Shown here: positions 24,781 through 34,310 of the stretch, one piece after another
Layout: the number at the start of each line of letters is the position of its first letter
Numbering within the stretch: position 1 is the first letter of the stretch
Source of the DNA: Polyangia bacterium
Lineage (GTDB): Bacteria; Myxococcota_A; Polyangia; Nannocystales; Nannocystaceae
DNA length: 64,000 nt
Direction of reading: 5' to 3'
Assembly: GCA_030430565.1 (NCBI GenBank)
Contig: JAUIKS010000004.1
Location: forward strand, 1 to 64,000
Program-made: the position numbers and the translations under genes
Notes under the pieces: model-generated
The model's database searches: none
The model's input: only the letters and a program-made list of their open reading frames with translations
Told to the model about the DNA's origin: nothing

Positions 24781-25926
24781 TCAGCCCGCGCCCTCGAGCG
24801 TCAGCGTCAGCGCGCGATCGACCACGGCGTCGAAGGTCGCGTCGAGCTCCCCGTCGGATCCGTTGACGAGCACGACGATCGAGGTCTCGAGCGCCGGGAA
24901 GTAGTACATCTCGCTGGCGTAGCCCTCGAGGTTGCCGCCGTGCCCCCAGGCCTCATAGCCCTTGATGTCGGGCCAGCGGCTGATCCCGAGGCCGTAGCGG
25001 TCGTCGCCGGCGTCCACGAGCTCGGAGGTCGCGAGGGTGCTGGCGGCGCGCAGCGGCTCCGCGCGCGTCGCCAGGGCGCGGAGGAAGCGGCTGAGGTCCT
25101 CGGCGGTCGAGACCACGCCGCCGTCCGGCAGCCCGTAGCCGGTGTTCACGGAGAACATGTCTCGAAGGTCACCATCGGCGGCGCTGTAGCCGTGGACGAT
25201 CGCGCCGGTCGCGGGCGTCTGGCCCTCGATGAAGCTCGCCTCGAGCGCGAGCGGCTCGAGCACGCGGCCGCGCACCACCTCGCCCCACGTCTGCCCCGTC
25301 GCGCCCTCGAGCGCGAGCCCGGCGAGCATGTAGTTGGTGTTGGAGTAGGCCCAGCCGTCGCCCGGCGCGAACTCGGCGGGCTCGTCGTAGGCGAAGGCGA
25401 TCGCGTCCAGCAGCGTCCAGGCGCGCGCGGGGTCGCGGTCGACCTCGGCCCAGAAGTCGTCGTTCTCGAGGTAGTCGAAGGTGCCCGCCGTGTGGTTGAG
25501 CAGCTGGCGCAGCGTGGCGGCGTCGGCGTTCTCGATGCGGCTCACGACGGGCTCAGGCAGCCACTGCGCGGCCGGTGCGTCGAGCTGCACGAGCCCCTCG
25601 AGCTCGAGCTGCGCGGCCGCGAGCCCGACGAAGCTCTTGCTGTTGCTCGCGATTCGAAACCGCGCGTCGGGGGTCATCGGCGCGCCGGCGCTGCGGTCCG
25701 CCTCGCCGCGCGCCGCGAGGAAGTCGTCCTCGTCCCCGGGGCGATCGACGAGCAGGATGATGCCCGGGAGCCCGAGCGCGACGGCCTCGTCGACCAGCTC
25801 GTCGTGGTTGCTCGCCTCGAGCGCCACCGCGGGGCCGCAGCTGACCGCGAGCGCGAGCGCGGGCGCGACGAGCAGCCGGGCGACGCGCGGGCGCTCACCA
25901 CAGGCGGACAGCGGCCAGCGGATCAT
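24781..25926 (-). CDS. Beta-lactamase-family serine hydrolase (exported)
   Basis: The 381-residue protein has the class C beta-lactamase/D,D-peptidase signature: nucleophile SNSK within FRIASNSKSFVG, YSNTNY (Y-x-N motif) and HGG near the C-terminus (WGHGGNLEGYASE). The N-terminus carries a signal sequence ending in LAVSCGP, compatible with a lipobox. Such proteins act as esterases, peptidases or beta-lactamases in the envelope or outside the cell. The ATG at 25926 is chosen because it gives a normal signal peptide; the frame to 26034 adds 36 residues of Arg-rich sequence. The gene appears to be a single transcription unit. Drug resistance should not be inferred from family membership. Confidence 0.9.
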   Translation of the reverse strand: MIRWPLSACGERPRVARLLVAPALALAVSCGPAVALEASNHDELVDEAVALGLPGIILLVDRPGDEDDFLAARGEADRSAGAPMTPDARFRIASNSKSFVGLAAAQLELEGLVQLDAPAAQWLPEPVVSRIENADAATLRQLLNHTAGTFDYLENDDFWAEVDRDPARAWTLLDAIAFAYDEPAEFAPGDGWAYSNTNYMLAGLALEGATGQTWGEVVRGRVLEPLALEASFIEGQTPATGAIVHGYSAADGDLRDMFSVNTGYGLPDGGVVSTAEDLSRFLRALATRAEPLRAASTLATSELVDAGDDRYGLGISRWPDIKGYEAWGHGGNLEGYASEMYYFPALETSIVVLVNGSDGELDATFDAVVDRALTLTLEGAG

Positions 25927-26103
25927 CGCGTTCGAATGTAGCACGTGGTCGCTCGTCGCGATCGCGCTCCACGTCACCGCGCGACGCGATCGGATTCGCG
26001 GCGTTTGTGCGCGGCGCGGCGCTCGGGGCAGCAAACTTGACAGGAGGTCGCGCGTTCACGCGAGCGTGGGCGCGCGACTACAATCGTGACAGTAGGTGTC
26101 CAT

Positions 26104-26607
26104 ATGAACATACGTACGAGCGCGCTCTGGTTGGTTCTTCTGCTCACGGCGGCCTGCAGCGGCGACTCGGGCGCGACGACGGATCCGAGCGCGACCGAGT
26201 CGACGACCGCGGGCTCCGAGACCTCCTCGGGGACCGAGGCGACCGGCGGCACCACCGCCGCGAGCTCGAGCTCGAGCTCGAGCTCGACCGCAGGCTCGCA
26301 GACCGATCCGTCGGGCACGATGAGCGCGAGCGAGTCCGGCACGGGCAGCTCGGGTCAGACGATCCCCGGCTCCGGCTCGGGCGGCGGCGGCGTGGTCAAG
26401 AACTGCGAGGACCTCTGCGACGTGACGACCGACCCGGCGGCGCTGGCCTGCGTCATCCAGGGCTTCGACCTGCTGGAGCTCGACCTCAGCGGCCTGGAGT
26501 GCGTCGTCTTCATCGCCTCGCCTGACACGCAGGTGTGCCAGGCGTGTATCAACGAGTCCGGGGCGACCGACGACCAGTGCGTCGCGGCCGCCGAAGACTG
26601 CTTTTAG
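26104..26607 (+). CDS. Small lipoprotein with Ser/Thr-rich linker and cysteine-rich domain
   Basis: The 167-residue product has a lipoprotein signal (LLLTAAC, C18), a low-complexity Ser/Thr/Gly linker (about 20-95) and a compact C-terminal domain with eight cysteines (for example NCEDLCDV, CVIQGF, VCQACINE, QCVAAAEDCF). The linker includes eight serines coded by a hexamer repeat at 26261-26287. The small Cys-rich domain resembles those of other surface lipoproteins of Nannocystineae, of unknown role. The ATG at 26104 is preferred over 26086 for signal-peptide quality. Its stop codon overlaps the stop of the convergent FG-GAP gene by 3-4 bases. Confidence 0.75.
   Translation: MNIRTSALWLVLLLTAACSGDSGATTDPSATESTTAGSETSSGTEATGGTTAASSSSSSSSTAGSQTDPSGTMSASESGTGSSGQTIPGSGSGGGGVVKNCEDLCDVTTDPAALACVIQGFDLLELDLSGLECVVFIASPDTQVCQACINESGATDDQCVAAAEDCF
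26261..26287. repeat. CGAGCT hexamer repeat inside a lipoprotein gene
   Basis: Four and a half tandem copies of CGAGCT encode a run of eight serines in the linker of the 26104 lipoprotein. Unit length is a multiple of three, so slippage would change linker length without a frameshift. Confidence 0.9.
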
Positions 26608-28514
26608 GAGCGACGCCGGCGCAGGCCGAGCAGGCCGAGTCCGGCGAGCGCGAGCAGACCGGTGGGCGCGGAGCCGCCGCTCTGACAGCCGCAGCCGCCG
26701 ACGGACTCGCCGCCCGACTCCTCGCCGCTGTCGGTGTCGGTGTCGCCCTCGCTGTCGGCGTCGTCGTCGTCGTCGCCCGGGACCGAGCTGTCGCCCGTGC
26801 CCGCGTCGGTGGCCGGGCCGGCGCTCGTCTCGGTCGCGGTGTTGGAGGTCTCGGAGGGATCGGCGGTGTCCGTGGTGTCGCTGTCGGTGGTGTCGGTCTC
26901 GCTCGTGGTCCCGGGCTCGTCGTCGTTGACGGTGTACGAGCTGTCGTCGGAGCAGCCGCTGTTGCCGGCGAGGTCGGCCGCGCAGACGCGGTAGGTGACC
27001 ATGACGCCAGCTTCGGCCGCGGGCAGCTGGGCGCGGAACAGGTCGCCGCCCATGAACCATCCGGCGACCTGGTCGACCGGCGCGCCGTCGTGCTCGACCT
27101 CGACGCTGACGTCGTCGAGCCGTGGGCCCTCGTCGGTGATCGCGCTGTCGACAATCGCGAAGTGCAGCCACAGAGGCTCGCCGGGGTCGACGGACTCGAA
27201 GGTCTCGATGGCCGGGAAGCTCGGCGCGCGGGTGTCGGCGGGGAGCTCGGCGTTGCCGAAGTAGACGCGGTTGAGCTCGGGGTTGCCCTCGCCCTGACCG
27301 GTCACGAGATCGAGCTTGCCGTCGCCGTTGAGGTCGCCGAACTCACCCCACAGCGTGGGGTCCTCGACGCTCGGGAACATGTCCGGCTCGTAGGTGAAGT
27401 TGCCGTCGCCGTCGTTGATCAGCGCGCGCTCGGGGGTCGCCGCCCCAAAGTTGAGCGCGAGCACCACGCCGTCGAGGTCGCCGTCGTCGTCGAGGTCGAC
27501 GCACAGCACCCCGTTGTCGTCGGAGGTGGGGTTGCCGCTGACGCGGGCCTCGGTCTCGTCGGTGAAGCCGCCCGAGCCGTCGTTGATCATCAGCTGCTCG
27601 GTGTAGCCGGGCCCCATGTTGTCGATCCACAGGTCGAGGTCGCCGTCGCCGTCGACGTCGCAGGGGCTCATGTTGTAGTGGTAGCCCATCATGGGCATGT
27701 CGGCGAGCTGATCGGTCGCGTCGGTGAAGCCGCCGGCGCCGTCGTTGAGCCACAGCGAGGACTTGCCCGCGTGCATGTTGATGACGATGTCGAGGTCGAA
27801 GTCGCGGTCGACGTCGACGAAGTCCACGTCGTCGGGATCGACGCCCTGCTTGTCGGTCGGGAGCCCGTCCGAGGCGTCCTCGAACATCCCGGCGCCGTCG
27901 TTGAGCCAGAGCGCGCCGGGGGTCGGGTGACCCATGCCCTGCGCGTAGCCGTCACCGATGAAGATGTCGAGATCGCCGTCGTCGTCGACGTCGCCCAGGC
28001 GCACGCCGCCGGCGAACACGCTGGCGTCCGGGGGCAGGCGATCGGCGCCCTCGTCGAGGAAGGTGCCGTCGCCGTTGTTCATGAACAGGACGTTCTCGCC
28101 GCCCCAGCCGTTCGGCGCGACGATGTCGGGGTAGCCGTCGCCGTCGACGTCGCCGACCGCGACCTGACGCAGGCGACCCCAGTGCCCGCCGACGATCGTG
28201 TCGGAGTGGTCGACGAAGGCGCCGGCGCCGTTGTTGACCATCATCACGAGGGGCTGCTCGGAGCCCATGTTGAAGAAGCCGGCGTAGTTGACGAACACGA
28301 TGTCGAGGTCGTCGTCCGCGTCGAAGTCGGCGACGCGCAGATAGTTGGTCCAGCAGCCGCCGCCGCCGCAGGCTTGGTTGCCGAGGTTGGCGAGCGCGTC
28401 GTCAAACACCGGCGCGGCCTGGGCCGTCGACCACGGCGTGAGCGTGAGCGCGAGCGCGCTGGGGATAAGCAAGGACAAGGACAGGAGGGAGGGACGAAGC
28501 CGTTGTACAGACAT
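26604..28514 (-). CDS. FG-GAP/VCBS repeat protein with MYXO-CTERM-like sorting tail
   Basis: The 636-residue secreted protein has an N-terminal signal (SLLIPSALALT... then AQAAPVF) and at least seven FG-GAP/VCBS units with calcium-binding loops, such as DFDADDDLDIVF, DVDGDGYPDIV, DVDDDGDLDIFIGD, DVDGDGDLDLWI and DLNGDGKLDLVT. These make an integrin-alpha-like propeller. A region rich in Asp/Thr/Ser follows, then CGCQSGG, a hydrophobic helix and RRRR. That tail fits MYXO-CTERM, a signal for surface anchoring in myxobacteria. The ATG at 28514 is chosen for signal-peptide quality; the frame extends upstream to 28739 without coding character. It ends convergently with the 26104 lipoprotein gene with overlapping stop codons. 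Confidence 0.92.
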   Translation of the reverse strand: MSVQRLRPSLLSLSLLIPSALALTLTPWSTAQAAPVFDDALANLGNQACGGGGCWTNYLRVADFDADDDLDIVFVNYAGFFNMGSEQPLVMMVNNGAGAFVDHSDTIVGGHWGRLRQVAVGDVDGDGYPDIVAPNGWGGENVLFMNNGDGTFLDEGADRLPPDASVFAGGVRLGDVDDDGDLDIFIGDGYAQGMGHPTPGALWLNDGAGMFEDASDGLPTDKQGVDPDDVDFVDVDRDFDLDIVINMHAGKSSLWLNDGAGGFTDATDQLADMPMMGYHYNMSPCDVDGDGDLDLWIDNMGPGYTEQLMINDGSGGFTDETEARVSGNPTSDDNGVLCVDLDDDGDLDGVVLALNFGAATPERALINDGDGNFTYEPDMFPSVEDPTLWGEFGDLNGDGKLDLVTGQGEGNPELNRVYFGNAELPADTRAPSFPAIETFESVDPGEPLWLHFAIVDSAITDEGPRLDDVSVEVEHDGAPVDQVAGWFMGGDLFRAQLPAAEAGVMVTYRVCAADLAGNSGCSDDSSYTVNDDEPGTTSETDTTDSDTTDTADPSETSNTATETSAGPATDAGTGDSSVPGDDDDDADSEGDTDTDSGEESGGESVGGCGCQSGGSAPTGLLALAGLGLLGLRRRRS

Positions 28515-28656
28515 GATCTTCAAGCCGCGAGCGTGCGCGGGAACACGCGAAGTACTGTAGAGCATCGCGCGTCGGTCGTGAACGCGAACTCCCCACGCCG
28601 TGGTGGTGCGCCTCTGAGGACCTGCGTAGGCCGCTGCGCGTCGACGCGGTGGGGCC

Positions 28657-29238
28657 TCACGGCGCCGACGTGGGGGCCGGAGGCGACGTTGCGGACGCGA
28701 AGTTCCATCGCTTTGGGAGGTCCGCGCCGCACAGCGCACACTCGAGCCAGCCGTCCTTGACGAGGTTGCGCTCGCCGCAGGCGGGGCAGCGACGAAACTC
28801 GCAGGCGAAGGTGAAGCCGCCCGGGTGGGGGATGCCGAGGCGATCGAGCGCAGGCGCGAGCGCGTGCCAGCAGCGCGGCTCGGGGCAGTAGCCGGTCGAC
28901 TGGTTGCTCGCGCCGGTGATCTCGAGGGGGGCGCGCGCGCTGATCTCGAGCTCGCCGGCGGCGAGGACCTCTCCGCCGCCGGCGCAGGCGACGTGCTCGC
29001 TGCGGCGGTCGGCGATCCGCAGGACGCCGTCGGGCGTGACGACGAAGGTGACCGTTACGACAGCTGAACCCGCGCGCCCTGGACCGGGCGCGCGCGCGGC
29101 GAGCCAGCGCTGGAGATCCGAGAGCTGGCGCAGCGCGACGCCGGGCGGGGCGTCGCGCTCGCGCGCGCGGATCTCCGCGGGGCCCACGTAGCGGTAGCGC
29201 GGGTGCTCGCGCGTGCGTTGTTGATGCTGCTCGGCCAT
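28657..29238 (-). CDS. Hypothetical protein with C-terminal zinc ribbon
   Basis: The 193-residue protein is not recognised as a named family. The C-terminus has two CxxC knuckles, CPACGERN and CALCGADLP, which look like a zinc ribbon. The central part contains TPDGVLRIADRRSEHVAC and two further cysteines in YCPEPRCWHA. The ATG at 29238 (MAEQHQQRTREHPRY) is preferred over 29274. It is divergent from the large repeat-protein gene, with 80 bp between starts. The zinc ribbon suggests binding of nucleic acid or protein, but nothing more can be said. Confidence 0.6.
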   Translation of the reverse strand: MAEQHQQRTREHPRYRYVGPAEIRARERDAPPGVALRQLSDLQRWLAARAPGPGRAGSAVVTVTFVVTPDGVLRIADRRSEHVACAGGGEVLAAGELEISARAPLEITGASNQSTGYCPEPRCWHALAPALDRLGIPHPGGFTFACEFRRCPACGERNLVKDGWLECALCGADLPKRWNFASATSPPAPTSAP

Positions 29239-29318
29239 GACGGGTGGCGCGTCGTCGCCCCCGCATGATGCCACGAGATCGCGGCGTCACGCGCCCGCGC
29301 GTGTGGGATGCTCGGGCG

Positions 29319-30983
29319 ATGCGCAGCCCCGATGAATCCTCGACCGACGCCTCGTTGGCGTCGATGGTGCGACACGGGCGAGCGGGCGAGCTCGTGGCGT
29401 GGATCGAGCGTCGCGGCGACGCCCTCGAGCTCGACGCGCTCGCGTGGTTGCTCAATCGCGGCGCGAGCGATCCGCTGCTCGAGCAGCTCGCGACGCTTGA
29501 GCTCGATCGTCGCGCGCGCGCGCTGCTCGAGGGGCGGGGCGGGGCGCTCGACACCGGCGAGCGCGACGACGCGCTGACGGCGATCGCCGCGCTGCTGACC
29601 CGCGCGGGCTGGCTCGGCGGCGCGCCCGAGACCCAGCGCCTGCTGCCGGAGCTGCATCGACGTTTGTGGGGGTGGCTCCCGCAGCCACGCTCGCTGCCGC
29701 GCTGGTGGGAGGCCGCGCTGTCGCCGGCGATCGCGACGCGGTGGCTGGAGGTCCAGCTGCTCTGCGATCCAACCTGGCTAAATGAACATCTTGAAGGCGC
29801 GCCGCGGGAGTGGCTGCTGCAGGCGCTCGCGCGCCTCGAGCTGCGGCGCAGCCCGGCGCCGGACGCCTTGCTCGCGAGCTTGACGCGCCACCCGGATCGC
29901 GCGCTGCGGACGGCCGGGCTGCGCCTGATCCGCGAGGGCCTCGCGGCCGCGCTGATCAGCCCGTCGCGGGCCCGCGACGGGCTGCTGGCGCTGCTCGAGC
30001 ACGTCGTCGTCGAGCCGAAGGTAGACGGTGACGATGACGACGAAGTCGACGAGGAAGTCGAGGGCGACGAGCTCGACGAGCTCGACGAGCTCGAGCTGAG
30101 CGAGGCCGTGCTGGCGGCGCTCGCCGAGCCCTGGGCGCAGGTGTTCTCGTACCCGCGAGAGCGCCTAGAGCGGCTGTATCGGGCGCGTCCGCGGATCGCG
30201 ACCGGCGCGCTGCGCTGCGCCGCGGCGGCGCGGATCCAGGGCCCGCTGCGGCGCGTGATGGAGGACGCGGAGGCGGTGCCGAGCGTGCGCTGCGCGGCGA
30301 TGGTGATGCTGGGCGGCTTCGGCGGACGCGGCGAGCTCGTCGCTGCGCTCGCGCTGGCCGAGGCGCGGCCGCTGCTGCTCGGGCGCGCGTGCCTGAGCCT
30401 GCTGCGCGCGCTCCACCGCCGGGGGATCTTCGTCGCGCCGCCGCAGCTCTCGGCGCTGCTGTGCGTGTACCTCGACAATCACGAGCTGCGGGCGCGCGCG
30501 CTGGCGCCGCTCGTCTATACGTGCAGACATGACCTCATGGACATGATGCGCGAGCTCCCGGCGGACGCCGAGGGCTGGATCCGGTTGGCGCCGCTGCTCG
30601 TCGAGATGGCGCGTGCGCCCGCGGGGCGGCGGCCGCTCGGCGCGCGCGCGCTGCTGGGCGCGACGCTGGGCGCGTGCCAGCGGCCCCGGGTCGCGCGCGC
30701 TGCTCTCGGCCCTGGCGAGGACGCGCTTCGTCGCCGCGGAGGAGCAGGCGCTGGCCTGGCTCGAGCGCGAGCCGGCGGCGACGCTCGCGTGTCTGCGGGC
30801 GATCGGCGGCGAGCGGACGCGCGAGACCCTCGCCCGGCTGCTGGGCGTCGCGCCGCGCGGGGACGACGAGGAGAAAGACCAGGAGCAAGACGAGGAGGCG
30901 GTGCTCGACGAGCCGCCGCCGTGGTTGCGGCCGCAGTACGGCGTCGCGCTCGAGCTGCTGTGGAACCTGTCCGTCGAGGATGA
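29319..30983 (+). CDS. N-terminal part of a giant HEAT-like repeat protein (frameshifted)
   Basis: Residues from MRSPDESSTD onward are helical repeat-like and Leu/Ala/Arg-rich, consistent with HEAT/armadillo-type repeats, with an acidic stretch near residues 233-262 (DGDDDDEVDEEVEGDELDEL). Coding character stays good up to about 30690 (ARALLGATLGACQRP) and then collapses into Arg/Ala/Gly-rich sequence, while the +1 frame takes over the same protein style. The last hundred or so residues of this ORF are therefore out of frame. The break lies in or near the GC run at about 30680-30700. It may be a true mutation, a programmed shift or a sequencing error. Start 29319 is the first good ATG. Confidence 0.7.
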   Translation: MRSPDESSTDASLASMVRHGRAGELVAWIERRGDALELDALAWLLNRGASDPLLEQLATLELDRRARALLEGRGGALDTGERDDALTAIAALLTRAGWLGGAPETQRLLPELHRRLWGWLPQPRSLPRWWEAALSPAIATRWLEVQLLCDPTWLNEHLEGAPREWLLQALARLELRRSPAPDALLASLTRHPDRALRTAGLRLIREGLAAALISPSRARDGLLALLEHVVVEPKVDGDDDDEVDEEVEGDELDELDELELSEAVLAALAEPWAQVFSYPRERLERLYRARPRIATGALRCAAAARIQGPLRRVMEDAEAVPSVRCAAMVMLGGFGGRGELVAALALAEARPLLLGRACLSLLRALHRRGIFVAPPQLSALLCVYLDNHELRARALAPLVYTCRHDLMDMMRELPADAEGWIRLAPLLVEMARAPAGRRPLGARALLGATLGACQRPRVARAALGPGEDALRRRGGAGAGLARARAGGDARVSAGDRRRADARDPRPAAGRRAARGRRGERPGARRGGGARRAAAVVAAAVRRRARAAVEPVRRG

Positions 30984-33900
30984 TGAGGCCCGCGACGCGC
31001 TGCTGCGTCGCCTCGATCCGCGGGCGCTGCCGAGCTCGATCGCGCGGGACCTGGGCGCGCGCGCGAACCAGGCCGAGCTGGCGCTGCTGCGGCACGCGGT
31101 CACGCGGGTCCGCGCCAGCGACTACCTCGTGACCCTGTGCGGCCTTGGGAGCGCCGCCGCGATCGACGAGCTGCGCGACCTGCTGCTGCGCCTGGTCACC
31201 GAGCTCGACACCCGCGAGACGCTCAACCAGGAGGAGCGCGGGGAGGAGCAGCAGACGATCCCGGCGCGGGTCGTGACGGCGATCCGGGGGCTCGGCGCGC
31301 GGCTCCACGAGCGCGGGCGGATCCGCCCTGTCTGCCTGCTCGACGCGCGCGACCCCGACGACGCCGGTCGCCTGCTGCTGTCGCGGCTCGCGGTGGACCT
31401 GCTCGAAAGACCCGATCTTGGCGACGGCGAGCAGGCGATCCTGCTGCGGCTGCTGCGGAGCCTGCGGGTCGTGCGGGACGGCGAGGCCAGCCCAGATCTG
31501 TTCGGCGTGTGCGCGCCGCTGACCCGGCACCAAAACCCCCACGTGCGCAAGCTGGCGATCCGGACGCTGCGCTTCGGCGACGCCGAGGCGCTCTCGATCA
31601 ACCTGATCGCGGCGACGCGCGCCGACGACATCCAGACGATCCGGCCGGCCCTGGAGGCGCTCGCGGAGATGGGGGCGAGGTGGGCGGCGCCGGCGATCGC
31701 CGCCTGTCTCGAGCACCCGGTGATGAACATCAAGAAGTCGGCCGCCGAGGCGCTCGCGCGGGCGGGCTCGCCGAAGATCGTCGATCGCCTGTGCTGGTGG
31801 CTCGGGCACCACGACAACCCGGGCCTGCGCGTCGCGTTGGTGCATGCGCTTCGGGCCATCTTGGGCGAGCACTTCGCGGCGACCGTGCTGGCGGCCGCGA
31901 GCGCGGCGGACAGCGACAGGCGACGCGGGCTGCTGATCAGCGCCCTCAGTGGCGCCTTGTCCGTCGAGTCCGTGCGCGCGGTGGTCCGCGAGCGGAGCCC
32001 GTGGGCCGAGGCGCTGCTGAGGGCGGTGCGCGCCGGCGAGGTGACGTTAGAGGGCGGCTCGCGTGGGGCGCTGCGCCGGGAGTTCGCGGTCTACGGGATG
32101 CCGCTCGAGTCGCCGCGCAGCGCGGGCGCGAGGGTCGACACGCGGCGAAGCCAGGGCGGGGCGCAGACGAGCCGAGACGCGACGAGCGCGGATGAACCGG
32201 CGCCGCTCTCGACCGCGGTCGAGCAGCTGCGCGCGCGCTGGGATGACGACGCGGGCGCGCGGGTGCTCGAGGCGTGCGCCGAGGGGGACAGCGCCGCGCT
32301 CGCGGATCGGGCGCTCGCGCGGGATACCCGGGAGGTGCTCGCGCGCCACGTGCCGCGGTGGATCGACGCGCTCATCGATGGCGACGCGGACGCGCGATCC
32401 GGGCGCGCGCTGACGCTGCTCGAGTGGCTGCGGGCGGCGCTCTCGACGGAGCAGCGGGCGGCGCTGCAGGACCAGGTCGCGCGGCTGCTCGAGTTCGCGG
32501 CGCGGGTGGAGGACGAGCAGGCGGTCGCGCGCCAGCGCGGTCAGGCGCTCGCGCTGCTGCTGGAGCTGCTGTCGAATTGCTCCGCGCTGGCGCGGGCTCG
32601 GATCGCGGCGGGCGTGCGGACGCTGCCCCGCGCGCCGAGCCTGCACGGCCCGGATCCCTTGGAGCTGCTGCGACGGTGTCAGGCCGTCATCACGCGCGAG
32701 GACTTGGAGGCCGCGATCGCCCGCGCCGAGCGGACCGCCGACCCGGCGGCGAGGATCCAGCGGGCGCTGCGGGCCGCGTTCGGGCGCGCGGGCGCTGCGG
32801 GATCGGTGGACGCGGAGGAGCGCGCGGCCTTGGTCGCGGCGCTGCAGCGACAGGACGCCGGCGCGATCGCGGCGCTGCGCGCTGGGTGGCGATCTGGCTC
32901 TCGAGACACGGTGCAGTTGCTCATCGGGCAGATGCACCGCGCGGGCGAGGGCGGTGGCGGGCGCGGGGCGCTGCTCGACTGGCTCGAGGCGCTGCAGCCG
33001 ATCGACGCCGCGCCGTGGACGAGGTGCGAGGACGCGCGCGCGCGCAGGGTGGAGCGCGTTCGCGCGCGGGCCAAGGCCGAGGCGTCGCGCAGCGGCCAGG
33101 GGCGCTCGCTCGCTCGCCGCGGGCAGCTACTCGCCCAGCTCGGAGAGGCCGATGAAGAGCGACGCGCGCGAGCGGCCAAGACGCTGCTCTCCTGGCCGGA
33201 GCTCGAGGGGCACGACGGCGTTCTCGATGCCTGTCTACATGGACATGTTGAAGCGGACGCGCTGCCGGCGGCGCCGCTGCGCGCCGCGCTGGCGCGGCGT
33301 GAGCCCACGGTCACGGACGAGGGGCCGGCGCTCGCGGGCGTGGCGCTCGATCCGCGCGCGCGCGCTCGGCTCGCGGCGCTGTACCGCGCGCTCGCGGGCA
33401 GGCAGGCCGAGACGCTCGCGCATCACCTGCCCGCCATGATCTGGCTGTGGGAGCGCGGCGACGCGGCGGAGTCGAAGGGCGTGGCGGAGGTCATCCGCAG
33501 CTACCCGGCGGACCTCGTGCTGCAGCACGTCGGGCCGCGGGCGCTCGCGGGCGAGTGGGGGCTGCTCGACTTGGTGCGCGGGCCGGCCGTCGAGACCGCT
33601 GGATTGCGACGGCTGCGGGCCCGCGCGCGCGCCGAGGGGCGCGGCGACATCGTCGACGGCTTGACGCTGCGACGCGCCGAGATCCGCCCCGCGCAGGCGC
33701 AGCAGGAGGACGAGCGCCGGCTCGCCGAGCTGCGCGCGCGTCACCCCGCCGCGGGCAGCTCGCGCTCGCCCGGCAGCGACCACCCGCCCCGCGAGGAGCT
33801 GCTCGCGATCGCCCGCGGCCATACGAGCGAGCCCGAGTCCTTGGAGGAGCGCCGGCGCGCGCTCTCGACCCTGGCCGAGCGCGCGCGTCGAGCCGGCGCG

Positions 33901-34293
33901 CCGGACCGCGAGCTCGCCCTGCTGCTGCACGAGCTGCTCACCGAGCCCCACGCTCGCCTGCGGCTGCACGCCCACCGGCTGCTGAAGACCTGCGCGACGC
34001 GGGACGAGTACCTCGCGGCCACTCGATCGCTGCTCACCGACAAGCTCGCGGACGTGCGCCGCTCGGCGATCCGGGTCGTCAGCTTCGCGCGCTACGAGCC
34101 GGCGATCCCCGAGCTGCTCGCGCTCCTCGACGATCGTAAGCACACGGTCGCGCGCGCGGCGATCGACGGCTTGCTGCGCTACGGCGAGCCCGCTCGTAAG
34201 GCGATCGAGCGCGCCCGCCGACGCGCCCGCCCCGATCAGCGCGCGGGCTTGGAGCGGCTGCTCGCGCGCCTCGACGCCGGTGAGCAGCCGTAG
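30613..34293 (+). CDS. C-terminal part of a giant HEAT-like repeat protein (frameshifted)
   Basis: This frame continues the protein broken near 30690. It codes about 1200 residues of alpha-helical repeats. Clear HEAT-like units include LTRHQNPHVRKLAIRTLRFG, ACLEHPVMNIKKSAAEALAR and, near the end, LLTDKLADVRRSAIRVVSFA and LLDDRKHTVARAAIDGLLRYG. An acidic linker (DEEKDQEQDEEAV) lies near its start. The first 25 or so residues of the ORF are probably not translated as such. Joined with the upstream part, the intact protein would be about 1660 residues. Proteins of this kind are scaffolds; no catalytic motif is visible. It is not recognisable as any characterised family, and the only close gene downstream is an AraC regulator 18 bp away. 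Confidence 0.75.
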   Translation: MRPRGGGRSARARCWARRWARASGPGSRALLSALARTRFVAAEEQALAWLEREPAATLACLRAIGGERTRETLARLLGVAPRGDDEEKDQEQDEEAVLDEPPPWLRPQYGVALELLWNLSVEDDEARDALLRRLDPRALPSSIARDLGARANQAELALLRHAVTRVRASDYLVTLCGLGSAAAIDELRDLLLRLVTELDTRETLNQEERGEEQQTIPARVVTAIRGLGARLHERGRIRPVCLLDARDPDDAGRLLLSRLAVDLLERPDLGDGEQAILLRLLRSLRVVRDGEASPDLFGVCAPLTRHQNPHVRKLAIRTLRFGDAEALSINLIAATRADDIQTIRPALEALAEMGARWAAPAIAACLEHPVMNIKKSAAEALARAGSPKIVDRLCWWLGHHDNPGLRVALVHALRAILGEHFAATVLAAASAADSDRRRGLLISALSGALSVESVRAVVRERSPWAEALLRAVRAGEVTLEGGSRGALRREFAVYGMPLESPRSAGARVDTRRSQGGAQTSRDATSADEPAPLSTAVEQLRARWDDDAGARVLEACAEGDSAALADRALARDTREVLARHVPRWIDALIDGDADARSGRALTLLEWLRAALSTEQRAALQDQVARLLEFAARVEDEQAVARQRGQALALLLELLSNCSALARARIAAGVRTLPRAPSLHGPDPLELLRRCQAVITREDLEAAIARAERTADPAARIQRALRAAFGRAGAAGSVDAEERAALVAALQRQDAGAIAALRAGWRSGSRDTVQLLIGQMHRAGEGGGGRGALLDWLEALQPIDAAPWTRCEDARARRVERVRARAKAEASRSGQGRSLARRGQLLAQLGEADEERRARAAKTLLSWPELEGHDGVLDACLHGHVEADALPAAPLRAALARREPTVTDEGPALAGVALDPRARARLAALYRALAGRQAETLAHHLPAMIWLWERGDAAESKGVAEVIRSYPADLVLQHVGPRALAGEWGLLDLVRGPAVETAGLRRLRARARAEGRGDIVDGLTLRRAEIRPAQAQQEDERRLAELRARHPAAGSSRSPGSDHPPREELLAIARGHTSEPESLEERRRALSTLAERARRAGAPDRELALLLHELLTEPHARLRLHAHRLLKTCATRDEYLAATRSLLTDKLADVRRSAIRVVSFARYEPAIPELLALLDDRKHTVARAAIDGLLRYGEPARKAIERARRRARPDQRAGLERLLARLDAGEQP

Positions 34294-34310
34294 CGCCTCG
34301 CGCGTCGCCC

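Noticed and set aside
26093..26110. TGTCCATATGAACA dyad overlapping the start of the lipoprotein at 26104
   Set aside because: Symmetry is imperfect and much of it comes from the palindromic CATATG around the start codon; not convincing as an operator.
26535..28760. 741-residue plus-strand ORF opposite the FG-GAP gene
   Set aside because: Mirror of the Asp-rich repeat codons; Val/Asp-rich without structure.
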